A stretch of DNA of 6,820 nucleotides from Anaerolineae bacterium (lineage in GTDB: Bacteria; Chloroflexota; Anaerolineae; B4-G1): contig JAUXFI010000112.1 of NCBI GenBank assembly GCA_030620125.1, forward strand, positions 1-6,820, given 5' to 3'. Position numbers and translations under genes: made by a program. Below are positions 1 to 5,837 of this stretch, piece by piece. Below the pieces are notes generated by a model. It did not search any database. It saw only the letters and a program-made list of their open reading frames with translations, and was not told the DNA's origin. The first letter of the stretch is position 1. Every line of letters starts with the position of its first letter.

Positions 1-2
1 AC

Positions 3-101
3 GGCGAGGGGAACACCGAGACCTCCCCCGCCAATGATTCCATCTTTGTGGAGCCGCGAACGCACTACGTTTTCCTGCCCGTGGTGCTGCTTGGTCAGTA
101 G
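3..101 (+). CDS. 3' end of a probable exported protein (partial)
   Basis: The open frame enters from the left edge and ends at TAG (99-101), leaving 32 residues that finish in THYVFLPVVLLGQ. No catalytic domain is visible. The ending (an aromatic or basic residue, then a short hydrophobic LP-V-V/L-L stretch and one or two polar residues) is like the 'YLPLV-R' endings I recall on many secreted or surface proteins of Chloroflexota, so I infer an extracellular product. The preceding residues (GEGNTETSPANDSIF) are polar and linker-like, which also suits a secreted protein. The protein's main function cannot be seen because the rest lies outside the window. Confidence 0.6.
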   Translation, partial: GEGNTETSPANDSIFVEPRTHYVFLPVVLLGQ

Positions 102-157
102 TCGCCGGCGGTACCAGGCATCCGGCCGAGAGTGTCCGTTAACTCAAATAGGGAACA

Positions 158-182
158 AGCGGCTTTCATCAGGGAAGCCGCT
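158..182. terminator. Hairpin between convergent genes, possible terminator
   Basis: AGCGGCTT (158-165) and AAGCCGCT (175-182) form a perfect 8-bp stem, extendable by one G-U pair, around a short loop. It lies between the plus-strand gene ending at 101 and the minus-strand gene ending at 263, where a shared terminator would be expected. Neither side has a long T run (CTTGCTTGCC follows on the plus strand), so intrinsic termination is not certain. The rest of 102-262 shows nothing I recognise. Confidence 0.5.
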
Positions 183-262
183 CTTGCTTGCCTCACTTTA
201 CCATTGTCCTGGGATTTGAAACAACACTCAGAATGTCACCCTGCTTTGGGCTTTGAATCCGC

Positions 263-1099
263 CTACGGCAGCGGCGGGATGCCCTCCAGCGTGCCGACGA
301 GCGCGTATCTCACGAGGTCAAGCACGGCAACCTGGATGAGGCTCACCGTGAAACCGGCCAGCAGCGGGATGATGGCTTCGCGCCAGGTGTCCACCACGTT
401 CTCGCGCCGCGTGATCATCACCACCAGCATGGTGTTGACGGTGGTGAGGAGCGCCAGCACGCCCAGCGCGCTCAGCAGGGCCAGCGGGTAGAGCAGGAAA
501 GGCCAGCCGGTGAGCACCAGGCCGACCAGGCCAGCTTCGAGCAAGAGCAGTACACCCAGATCGCGCAGGTTCCGTATGGCGCGCTCGGGGACGGGGCGCC
601 GCCATAGCGTAAAGCTGAACACCGGGTAGACGATCGCGCTCATCGTCAGCCCGTTGAGCGCGCCGGTGGTCAGTCTCAGCCAGTTCTGAGGCTCGTAGAG
701 GTGCGGGCCACCTAAGAGGGTCAGGTAAGAGTTCAGACCATCGGACGCCCACAGCAGTGTGAAGCCGACGAGGATGACGATGATGAGAGTGGGGGGAAAT
801 CCTTCGGTGCGACGGCGTCGCAGCACCACGGCCTGGCCGAAGAAGCCGACCAGCGCGCCGATGAAGGTGCCGGTGCAACGGGCGCAGAGCGGCAGTTGTC
901 GCCCTGCGATGATGAATGAGTGGGCTGTCAGGCGGCCGCACACGGCGCAGGCGACCGCGTCCGCTTTGTCCAGCAACTCGCCCGGCGTGGCGATGAGAAG
1001 AGCCAGGAACGCCGTCACCGCCAGCGTGACGATGAGCCACGGCAGTGGGAAGGCCGGTCTGCGAGACTTGGTGGGGGGTGGGGGTGGGGTATTGGTCAT
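263..1099 (-). CDS. DUF2085 family integral membrane protein
   Basis: This 278-residue protein has about seven hydrophobic segments (about 20-38, 74-92, 104-118, 143-165, 181-200, 201-228, 243-268). Near the N terminus it carries a Cys/His cluster: C51-x2-C54, H60 and the motif PLCARCTG (C72, C75). The 'CaRCtG' motif just before a membrane helix is the hallmark of DUF2085, a family of unknown function. The cysteines suggest a metal or redox site, but this is inference. The start is uncertain: the ATG at 1097-1099 sits inside a 7-bp tandem repeat, no Shine-Dalgarno is visible, and the first residues (MTNTPPPPPT) derive from repeat plus a C-rich run. No alternative Met occurs before residue 152. 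It is probably the last gene of the minus-strand yjbQ operon, 31 bp after the kinase remnant's stop. Confidence 0.85.
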   Translation of the reverse strand: MTNTPPPPPTKSRRPAFPLPWLIVTLAVTAFLALLIATPGELLDKADAVACAVCGRLTAHSFIIAGRQLPLCARCTGTFIGALVGFFGQAVVLRRRRTEGFPPTLIIVILVGFTLLWASDGLNSYLTLLGGPHLYEPQNWLRLTTGALNGLTMSAIVYPVFSFTLWRRPVPERAIRNLRDLGVLLLLEAGLVGLVLTGWPFLLYPLALLSALGVLALLTTVNTMLVVMITRRENVVDTWREAIIPLLAGFTVSLIQVAVLDLVRYALVGTLEGIPPLP

Positions 1100-1144
1100 T
1101 GGTTGTTAGATGTTGGATATTGGATATTGGTTATTGGTTATTGC
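1089..1144. repeat. 7-bp tandem array, eight units, consensus WTATTGG
   Basis: Eight consecutive 7-bp units read on the plus strand as variants of (A/T)TATTGG; two are ATATTGG and one is TTATTGG exactly, and the others differ by one to three bases. On the minus strand the unit reads CCAATAW. The array contains both the TAA stop of the pfkB remnant (1131-1133) and the ATG of the DUF2085 gene (1097-1099). It resembles the short tandemly repeated heptanucleotides known from cyanobacteria and other bacteria with filamentous members. Confidence 0.85.
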
Positions 1145-1328
1145 TTTCCAAGACGGACGGCGTGATGGGAGGCGTCGCGCCACGCTGCGTGGCGACGTAG
1201 GCTCCTACCAGGTTGGCAAAGTCGGCTACCTCGGCCAATGGCCGGGCTGCCAGATATTTCACGACCAGCGCCGCAGTGAAGGCATCGCCGGAGCCGACCG
1301 TGTCCACGACGGTGCAGCAGGAATTCAT
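1131..1328 (-). pseudogene. 5'-truncated PfkB-family carbohydrate kinase (C-terminal remnant)
   Basis: About 60 residues remain of a protein family normally about 300 long. They include VVDTVGSGDAFTAAL, the PfkB signature 2 (D-T-x-G-x-G-D), whose last Asp is the catalytic base and whose glycines form the anion hole for ATP. The motif is followed by the usual C-terminal helix 'FANLVGAYVATQRGAT'. The substrate-binding N-terminal two thirds and lid are missing, so it cannot be a working kinase. The frame starts at an ATG (1326-1328) that lies in the duplication flanking the MITE-like element, and homology ends about eight residues into it. The sugar substrate cannot be told. It was probably once a full gene in the same minus-strand operon. 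A short translated peptide is possible. Confidence 0.75.
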
Positions 1329-1335
1329 CCTCACG
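1326..1335. repeat. 10-bp target duplication, left copy
   Basis: CATCCTCACG directly abuts the left end of the 151-bp element and is repeated exactly at 1487-1496, directly abutting the right end. This is the pattern left by a transposase making a 10-bp staggered cut. The copy contains the reverse complement of the ATG opening the pfkB remnant frame. Confidence 0.8.
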
Positions 1336-1486
1336 CAGGGCTGTTCAGTTCTCCGCACAGAGCAGATAAATGGACAGGATTTACAGGATGAACAGGATAA
1401 AAACAAGAAAAAATCCTGGAAATCTTGTTAATCCTGTCCAAAAACGAGGCGTTTATGCCCCTACTTTCTAGAACTGAACAACCCTG
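1336..1486. mobile_element. MITE-like non-autonomous element, 151 bp
   Basis: The ends are 17-bp terminal inverted repeats: CAGGGCTGTTCAGTTCT (1336-1352) and the complement of CAGGGTTGTTCAGTTCT (1470-1486), with one mismatch. Exact 10-bp direct repeats flank it. There is no transposase gene. Inside, a second, imperfect 27-nt inverted repeat (1372-1398 with 1413-1439) built on ACAGGAT repeated every 9 bp surrounds an A-rich loop, so the whole element can fold back on itself. The 10-bp duplication length would suit an IS4-type transposase acting in trans, but that family link is only inference. It sits between the HEAT gene and the pfkB remnant in the minus-strand operon and may affect read-through to DUF2085. 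Confidence 0.8.
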
Positions 1487-1496
1487 CATCCTCACG
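1487..1496. repeat. 10-bp target duplication, right copy
   Basis: Second copy of CATCCTCACG, immediately next to the stop codon (TAG on the minus strand, 1497-1499) of the HEAT-repeat gene. The insertion therefore happened directly after that stop and did not damage the gene. Confidence 0.8.
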
Positions 1497-2192
1497 CTAG
1501 TGAATCGGATGGTGCGTTTTTCCAAACTCGTTCTCCAGGATGGCCCAGATGTCGGCCCACAGGTCCCGATCGGCGAAGCTGGTGCGGATTTCGTCCATCA
1601 TCCGGCCAAAAGTGCGCTGGTCGGTCTCTCCCAGGATGGTGAGCACGGCGTTGGCGGTCCCGAAGCGGATTTCGCGGCTGGTGCGGTGACGGTGGTGTAC
1701 CTGGCGCAGGTGCGGGACGTCATCCATCTGTCCCAGCGTGACCATACCGGCCACCCCGTTGGCGACCAGTTCTTCGTCGTCGGAGTCCAGTCCTTCGCGC
1801 AGGTAGGGCAGGGCGCGATCGTCCCCCAGACCGGCCAGGCTCAACGCGGCGGTGGATGCTCGCTCCGGGTCGTCCAGGTTGGCCTGGAGGAACTGCCATA
1901 CCGGTTCCCGCGCCTGCTCATCGCCCGTCGCTCCCAGGAGGGAGACGACCCCGTCGGCTGCGACGGGGTCCAGTGTCGGGTCGGCCAATGCCTCCAGCAG
2001 TTCGGACGCAACGAGCTCACCCATGCGTGACAGTCGTTCGAAGGCCAGGTCGTGGTCAGTCTGCGTGGGGCCGCCCAGTTGGTGGATTAGATCGCGCGCT
2101 TGTGCGCCGTATTTGCGGTAGGCGCGTTTTGCCTGGGGGAGTGTCCTGCGGCGTTGCTCGGCCGCCGCTTCCATCACTTTGCGGTTGGGCAT
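1497..2192 (-). CDS. HEAT-repeat protein
   Basis: This 231-residue soluble protein is made mostly of paired amphipathic helices. A charged N terminus (about 1-40, rich in R, K and Q) is followed by repeats such as 'LSRMGELVASELLEALADP', 'VAADGVVSLLGATGDEQAREPVWQFLQ', 'RASTAALSLAGLGDDRALPYLREGL' and 'LVANGVAGMVTLGQMDDVPHLRQV' (about 50-190). The spaced L/A-G-D-x-A-x-x-x-L pattern is typical of HEAT or PBS-lyase-like repeats, which act as protein-binding scaffolds; no catalytic motif is visible. The partner is unknown. The ATG at 2190-2192 is preceded by a purine-rich stretch with GGAGAG. It starts 39 bp after the yjbQ stop, so the two are probably co-transcribed. Confidence 0.8.
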   Translation of the reverse strand: MPNRKVMEAAAEQRRRTLPQAKRAYRKYGAQARDLIHQLGGPTQTDHDLAFERLSRMGELVASELLEALADPTLDPVAADGVVSLLGATGDEQAREPVWQFLQANLDDPERASTAALSLAGLGDDRALPYLREGLDSDDEELVANGVAGMVTLGQMDDVPHLRQVHHRHRTSREIRFGTANAVLTILGETDQRTFGRMMDEIRTSFADRDLWADIWAILENEFGKTHHPIH

Positions 2193-2231
2193 CTCTTGCT
2201 TCTCTCCTCTCTCCTTTTTTCTCTCACCTCT

Positions 2232-2648
2232 TTATTCTCCCATCACTTGTACCACCAGCCGGCGCGACCTGGCTCGGGTGTCGAAATCGAGAAACACGAT
2301 CTGCTGCCAGGTGCCCAGCGTGAGGCGGCCCTCGACGAAGGGTACCGTCAGCGAGGGGCCGATGAGGGCGGCGCGGACGTGGGACTGGCCGTTGTCGTCC
2401 CCCCAGCGCAGGTGGTGGCGATAATCCCGATCTGGCGGCACGATCTCGTCCAGCACCTGCTGGAGGTCGGCCAACGCACCGCTTTCGTACTCGATGGTGG
2501 TCAGGCCGCCGGTCGAGCCGGGGCAAAAGATGGTGACGGTACCAGCCTGCAAGCCCGAATCTCTCACTGCGTCTGCGACCTGGGGGGTGATGTCTTGAAT
2601 GTCGCAATGGCCTTGGGTGCGCAGGTCTAGTTCCTGGGTGATGATCAT
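2232..2648 (-). CDS. yjbQ: YjbQ/UPF0047 family protein
   Basis: This 138-residue protein matches the single-domain UPF0047 (YjbQ) family in length and motifs. It has H78-H79, W82-G-D-D-N86 with H90, the block GPSLTVPF (97-104), and GRLTLGTWQQI (107-117) followed by a DFD strand and a C-terminal GE. The clustered His and Asp residues form the family's presumed metal site. Members are annotated as secondary thiamine-phosphate synthases because the E. coli protein has weak activity of that type; the true role is not settled. The ATG (2646-2648) has AGGAG about 7 nt upstream. It is the first gene of the minus-strand operon and faces the PHP gene across a divergent intergenic region. Confidence 0.93.
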   Translation of the reverse strand: MIITQELDLRTQGHCDIQDITPQVADAVRDSGLQAGTVTIFCPGSTGGLTTIEYESGALADLQQVLDEIVPPDRDYRHHLRWGDDNGQSHVRAALIGPSLTVPFVEGRLTLGTWQQIVFLDFDTRARSRRLVVQVMGE

Positions 2649-2722
2649 CGTCGGTCTCCTGTTTCGCTAAAGATCCCCACTGCTGTTGGGGGGCTGCTGA
2701 CTACAGAACTGGTGGCCGTATA

Positions 2723-2738
2723 TTACATCAGAATGTCA
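2723..2738. promoter_or_regulatory. Dyad in the yjbQ upstream region, possible operator
   Basis: TTACATCAGAATGTCA is an imperfect palindrome (five of six bases match in each arm, 4-bp centre). On the minus strand it overlaps a TTGACA hexamer (2734-2739) and a TAATAT hexamer (2720-2725), but these are only 8 bp apart and so are not a normal -35/-10 pair. It lies about 75-90 bp upstream of the yjbQ start, in the right area for its promoter. No regulator is identified. The remaining gene-free DNA of 2649-2832 shows a small hairpin (CCCCA 2675-2679 with TGGGG 2687-2691) and the possible gene remnant described in the findings. Confidence 0.25.
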
Positions 2739-2832
2739 AAATCGGAAAGCGTCTCTCTGCCCGATCCCCACCCGGCTGCGGCCGGAGACCTTGCCGAACA
2801 CTTTCAGCCGAGATGCGCTCGCGGCGATGTGC

Positions 2833-2861
2833 TTGCCCCTTTTGTCCATCTGCGGTACAAT
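2833..2861 (+). promoter_or_regulatory. Sigma70-type promoter for the PHP gene
   Basis: TTGCCC (2833-2838, four of six consensus bases) and TACAAT (2856-2861, five of six) are separated by exactly 17 bp. Transcription would start near 2868, giving a short leader of about 33 nt before the ATG at 2901. That leader contains the GGAGG ribosome site. Confidence 0.6.
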
Positions 2862-2900
2862 CCTTAATTCGATCTATTGCTGTCCTGGAGGCTGAATTCT

Positions 2901-3728
2901 ATGCGCGCTGACCTACACATTCACACCATTGCTTCCGACGGTTGCTGGCCGCCGGAGCGAGTCGTTGCCGAGGCCCAGGCCCGGGGTATTGGCCTCTTTG
3001 CCATCACCGACCACGACTCTATTGCCAGCGTGGCCCCGGCCGAGGCGCTGGCCCGCGAGGCGGGACTGGCCTTTCTGCGCGGCGTCGAGGTCAGCACGTG
3101 CCTGGACGGGCGCATCTTTCACGTCCTGGCCTATGGCTGCGACCCGGACGACCCGGCCTGGCTAACGTTGCTGCGTGACAACAGGGCGCTGATGGATCAA
3201 CAGAACGACGTTGTTATCCATTGTCTCAGCGCTGCCGGCTGTGAGATTGACTGGGACGACTATGCTGTCTACGAGTATGAACCCACCCGGGGGGGCTGGA
3301 AGGCGCTCAATTTCCTGATTGACCGGGGCTTTTGCATCGGTGTGTATGATTACTTTGACAATCTGTTGGCCGGTCTATTCATTGCAAATCCGCCCTTCCT
3401 GCATTCAGCCCAAGTCATCGCTGCTATCCGTGAGGCTGGCGGCGTGCCAATTCTGGCCCACCCTGGTGCCAGCTTGCGCCACGCTGGCGTCACCGAGGAG
3501 ACGCTGTGTCCTTTCCTCGACTTTGGTATCGCCGGGTTGGAGTGTTACTCCCACTACCACGACGAGGCTACGACTCGTTTCTGTCTGGATTGGTGCAATT
3601 CTCACGACCTGCTCATCACCGGTGGCTCCGACTGCCACGGCGAGTTCGCCGGGCGCGAGCTGGGCGTCCCGATCGTGGATACCGCCGACCTGCGGTTGGG
3701 CGAGATTGAGGAGCGGATCATACGCTGA
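2901..3728 (+). CDS. PHP-domain metal-dependent phosphoesterase
   Basis: This 275-residue protein has the full PHP metal-ligand set: H6-x-H8 and D13 (DLHIHTIASDG), T36-D-H38-D, E63 (GVEVS), H74, H187 (ILAHPG) and D244-x-H246 (GSDCHG), plus H218 and H220. The order and spacing fit the YciV/RNase AM-like branch, which hydrolyses 3',5'-nucleotide bisphosphates or trims RNA 5' ends. This points to a cytoplasmic trinuclear-metal phosphatase, with substrate not determined. The ATG at 2901 is chosen because GGAGG (2887-2891) lies 9 nt upstream and the family starts at 'RADLHIHT'. An in-frame TTG at 2877 would put the ribosome site inside the gene. The aminotransferase fragment follows after 13 bp. 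Confidence 0.92.
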   Translation: MRADLHIHTIASDGCWPPERVVAEAQARGIGLFAITDHDSIASVAPAEALAREAGLAFLRGVEVSTCLDGRIFHVLAYGCDPDDPAWLTLLRDNRALMDQQNDVVIHCLSAAGCEIDWDDYAVYEYEPTRGGWKALNFLIDRGFCIGVYDYFDNLLAGLFIANPPFLHSAQVIAAIREAGGVPILAHPGASLRHAGVTEETLCPFLDFGIAGLECYSHYHDEATTRFCLDWCNSHDLLITGGSDCHGEFAGRELGVPIVDTADLRLGEIEERIIR

Positions 3729-3741
3729 TGGAGGACTCGAA

Positions 3742-4110
3742 ATGACCGAGCCATCTCTATGTGCGCGCACCCCGCCCGACTACTTTGACCGCGTGCGGGT
3801 CGAGTACACGCGCCGCCGTGACATTGTCTTTGAGCGTATGAACCGCATTGAAGGAGTCGTCTGCCCCAGGCCAGCGGGCGCTTTTTACGCCATGGCCAGG
3901 ATCGAGGGGGTGGATACGGAGGACTTTGCCCGCTGGCTGCTGACCGACTTTGAGCAGGACGGCGAGACGGTGATGGTCGCGCCGGGGGCGGGCTTTTACG
4001 GTACTCCCGGCCTGGGGCGTGACGAGATCCGCATCGCCTACGTGCTAGAGACGGAGGGACTCTCACGAGCACTGGATCTGCTGGCGACGGCCATCCGCCG
4101 CTACCGCTAG
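3742..4110 (+). pseudogene. C-terminal fragment of a PLP-dependent aspartate-type aminotransferase
   Basis: The 122 codons match only the last third of class I aminotransferases (normally about 390 residues). Recognisable parts are 'EYTRRRDIVFERMNRIEGVVCPRPAGAFYAM', 'GETVMVAPGAGFYGTPGLGRDEIRIAYV' and the final helix. The Arg in 'DEIRIAY' is the conserved substrate-carboxylate binder. The PLP-binding lysine and the whole large domain are absent, so it cannot transaminate alone. Unusually for a decayed gene, it has a good ribosome site (GGAGG, 3730-3734, 7 nt before ATG), 13 bp after the PHP stop, and no internal stops. A recent in-frame internal deletion joining the native start to the C-terminal part would explain this. 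It could also be a retained small-domain protein. It ends overlapping the convergent gene by 4 bp. Confidence 0.7.
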
Positions 4111-4565
4111 GTGATCTCTGGCTCCGCCCTCCAATCGTAGCCGATCTCGGGGTCGTCGTGGGGGATGCGTCCCTCGTCGCTGCCATCGTACTCGTGCGAG
4201 ACGATGTAAAAGACGTGCGCTGGCCCATTCAGCACCCGGTAGCCGTGGGCCACGCCGGGCGGGATTTTCAACACGACCGCAGGCTGCCCCTCTCCCATCA
4301 GCAACTCTTGTACCTCGCCGTGGGTGGGCGAATCGGGCCGCGTGTCGTAGAGCGCTGTCTTGATGGTCCCCACCGCCACGTACCACCAATCTATTTGTTT
4401 CTGGTGTACGTGCCAGGCCTTGGCGACGCCCGGATAGGACATTGTGTGGCTCCACTGACCAAAGCCCTCCGGAAAGATCTCGTCGCTGGTGCGGATGACC
4501 TCGCGGAAGAAGCCTCGCTCGTCTGTGTAGGTCACCAGTTCTTTGATTTCGACGCCGTGGATCAT
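4107..4565 (-). CDS. RmlC-like dTDP-4-dehydrorhamnose 3,5-epimerase family cupin
   Basis: At 152 residues it is slightly shorter than classical RmlC (about 180). The family pattern is visible: DERGFFREV (15-23), FGQWSHTMSYPGV with W38 and H40, AWHVHQ with H52 (aligned to the catalytic His) and H54, VAVGTIKTALYDTRPDSPTHG (63-83), IPPGVAHGY with H107, Y120, and the terminal 'DDPEIGYDW'. It probably isomerises a nucleotide-activated sugar for surface glycans, but where RmlC has Gln-x-Lys this protein has Gln-x-Asp (Q57, D59), so the substrate may differ. The start at 4565 is chosen over an ATG ten codons upstream because AAGGAG lies 6 nt before it. It is 10 bp after the M50 gene and likely translationally coupled. 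Confidence 0.8.
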   Translation of the reverse strand: MIHGVEIKELVTYTDERGFFREVIRTSDEIFPEGFGQWSHTMSYPGVAKAWHVHQKQIDWWYVAVGTIKTALYDTRPDSPTHGEVQELLMGEGQPAVVLKIPPGVAHGYRVLNGPAHVFYIVSHEYDGSDEGRIPHDDPEIGYDWRAEPEIT

Positions 4566-4571
4566 TGAATG

Positions 4572-4577
4572 CTCCTT
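4572..4577 (-). promoter_or_regulatory. Ribosome binding site overlapping the upstream stop codon
   Basis: AAGGAG on the minus strand overlaps two bases of the TAA stop (4576-4578) of the M50 protease gene and lies 6 nt before the ATG of the epimerase-like gene. Ribosomes ending the protease would be placed to start the next gene, which supports translational coupling and settles the choice of the 4565 start. Confidence 0.65.
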
Positions 4578-5778
4578 ACTGAAAGCGAATCTCACGCAGT
4601 GGTGCGGGCATAAACGTCAGGATAAAGATCGCCAGGACGAACACTCCCAGCGCTATCCGTCGCCAATCGAGTTTGGTCGCGTCATCTAGCGGCGGTGGGT
4701 GACGCGAGTTCAAGACCAGGTTCAGAAAACTCCACGTCAGCCAGAACCCGCCGGCCTGGTTGCCAATCATCAGCAGCCATCCCCCCCAGGCCACCATCGC
4801 GGCGATGGCGATGTAGCCCAGGGTCCAGGCCCGGCGGCCCAAGAGCGCGTAACTGGCGTGCCCGCCGTCCAGTTGGCCCACCGGGATCAGGTTGATCATC
4901 GTGACCAGCAGCCCGGCCCAGGCGGCGAAGGCGACCGGATGCAGCCACACGTCCTCCCCGTTGCTGGGGAGAATCTTGCCGAACAGCAGGTACTTTATGC
5001 CCAGGTAGAGCAGCGAGTTACCTTCCTGCAAGGCGACGTCTATGTCGGGAGGCGGCGGACCAACGCTGGAGAGCGCCAGCCCCAGGATAAGCAGGGGAAT
5101 GGCGACGACCAGGCCGCCCAGTGGGCCGGCGATGCCGATGTCGAACAGTGCCTTGCGGCTGCGCATCGGCGCCCGCTGCACGATGACCGCGCCCATCGTC
5201 CCGATGATGCCGATGGGCATGGGGATAAAGTAGGGCAGGCTGACCGGAGAGCCGTACCGCCGGGCGACAAAGTAGTGGCTCAGTTCGTGGGCCAGGAGGA
5301 TAGCCATCAGTGTGCCCGCGAAAGGGAACCCCCAGTGCAGGTGAGTCAGCGTTTTGATCAGCACGTCGGGACTTTGAAGGTCTGGGAGCATCCCGGCTTC
5401 GAATAGCGCCTGCCCGGCGCCGATGTAGAGCACGCTAAAGAGCGTCGCCAGGAACAGCACCACGTTGACCCACACCCGGCCTGGTTTGCGTTCGGTCAAA
5501 CCTTTTACGGCGACGACCTCGTGGCCTCCATCTGGCTGGTCACGGAGGGAGGCGGTGTAGCCGCAGGTGGCAAACCGCTGCGTGATTTGCTCGAAGGCGG
5601 TCTCCGTGTCGCCGTGCACCTGTCCCCGAAAGGAGATCACTGCATCTGGGGGGCTCACCACCGTGTGCTGCTCGATGCGCATCAGGCCCGCGAGTTGCCG
5701 CCGCAATTGTGCTATGATCACCAACTGTGTGGAGGTCGTGGATGCGCTGGACTGCGTCCGTTCGTTTCCTTGTTCCAT
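4576..5778 (-). CDS. M50 (site-2) family membrane metalloprotease
   Basis: This 400-residue protein has a soluble N-terminal domain of about 100 residues ('ISFRGQVHGDTETAFEQITQRFATCGYTASLRD' looks like a small alpha/beta fold) followed by about eight membrane segments. H164-E165-L-S-H168 in 'LLAHELSHYF' is the zinc motif HExxH, and 'NLIPVGQLDGGH' (296-307) supplies the third ligand, D304, as in site-2 proteases. The layout and the 'PYFIPMP' and 'FDIGIAGPLGG' blocks resemble the EGY1/FtsH-associated bacterial branch. It should cut membrane-embedded substrates; the target is unknown. The start at 5778 is chosen because GAGGAG lies about 10 nt upstream. An in-frame ATG at 5871 would run through the TATAAT promoter and the tandem array. 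Confidence 0.9.
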   Translation of the reverse strand: MEQGNERTQSSASTTSTQLVIIAQLRRQLAGLMRIEQHTVVSPPDAVISFRGQVHGDTETAFEQITQRFATCGYTASLRDQPDGGHEVVAVKGLTERKPGRVWVNVVLFLATLFSVLYIGAGQALFEAGMLPDLQSPDVLIKTLTHLHWGFPFAGTLMAILLAHELSHYFVARRYGSPVSLPYFIPMPIGIIGTMGAVIVQRAPMRSRKALFDIGIAGPLGGLVVAIPLLILGLALSSVGPPPPDIDVALQEGNSLLYLGIKYLLFGKILPSNGEDVWLHPVAFAAWAGLLVTMINLIPVGQLDGGHASYALLGRRAWTLGYIAIAAMVAWGGWLLMIGNQAGGFWLTWSFLNLVLNSRHPPPLDDATKLDWRRIALGVFVLAIFILTFMPAPLREIRFQ

Positions 5779-5809
5779 TGATTGTTTGCTCCTCGCTTCT
5801 CTGCGCCGA

Positions 5810-5837
5810 ATTATACACGATAAACGTGAAACGTGAA
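5810..5837 (-). promoter_or_regulatory. Sigma70-type promoter for the M50 protease gene
   Basis: On the minus strand a perfect TATAAT (5810-5815) is preceded by a 16-bp spacer and TTCACG (5832-5837, four of six -35 bases). Transcription would start near 5803, leaving a leader of about 25 nt with the GAGGAG ribosome site. The -35 element and most of the spacer are made of a 7-bp tandem array. Confidence 0.6.

Noticed and set aside
318..1040. Long overlapping minus-strand ORF in another frame of the DUF2085 gene
   Set aside because: It is Arg/His-rich and without domains, typical of an out-of-frame reading of GC-rich coding DNA.
1329..1406. N-terminal extension of the pfkB remnant through the inserted element
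   Set aside because: The residues (FLSCSSCKSCPFICS...) are translated element sequence and do not match any kinase.
1372..1439. ACAGGAT repeats as a possible CRISPR-like array
   Set aside because: The period is only 9 bp, there are no spacers, and the repeats form the inner inverted repeat of the MITE-like element.
1425..2030. 201-codon plus-strand ORF opposite the HEAT gene
   Set aside because: It begins inside the MITE-like element, runs antisense to a well-supported gene, and has no family motif.
2675..2691. Small CCCCA/TGGGG hairpin in the yjbQ leader as a riboswitch
   Set aside because: A single 5-bp stem with no conserved aptamer (for example no TPP-box motifs) is not enough for a riboswitch call.
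3319..3741. Long upstream extension of the aminotransferase fragment's frame
   Set aside because: It lies inside the PHP gene in another frame, has no homology to the missing aminotransferase domain, and the ATG at 3742 has a proper ribosome site.
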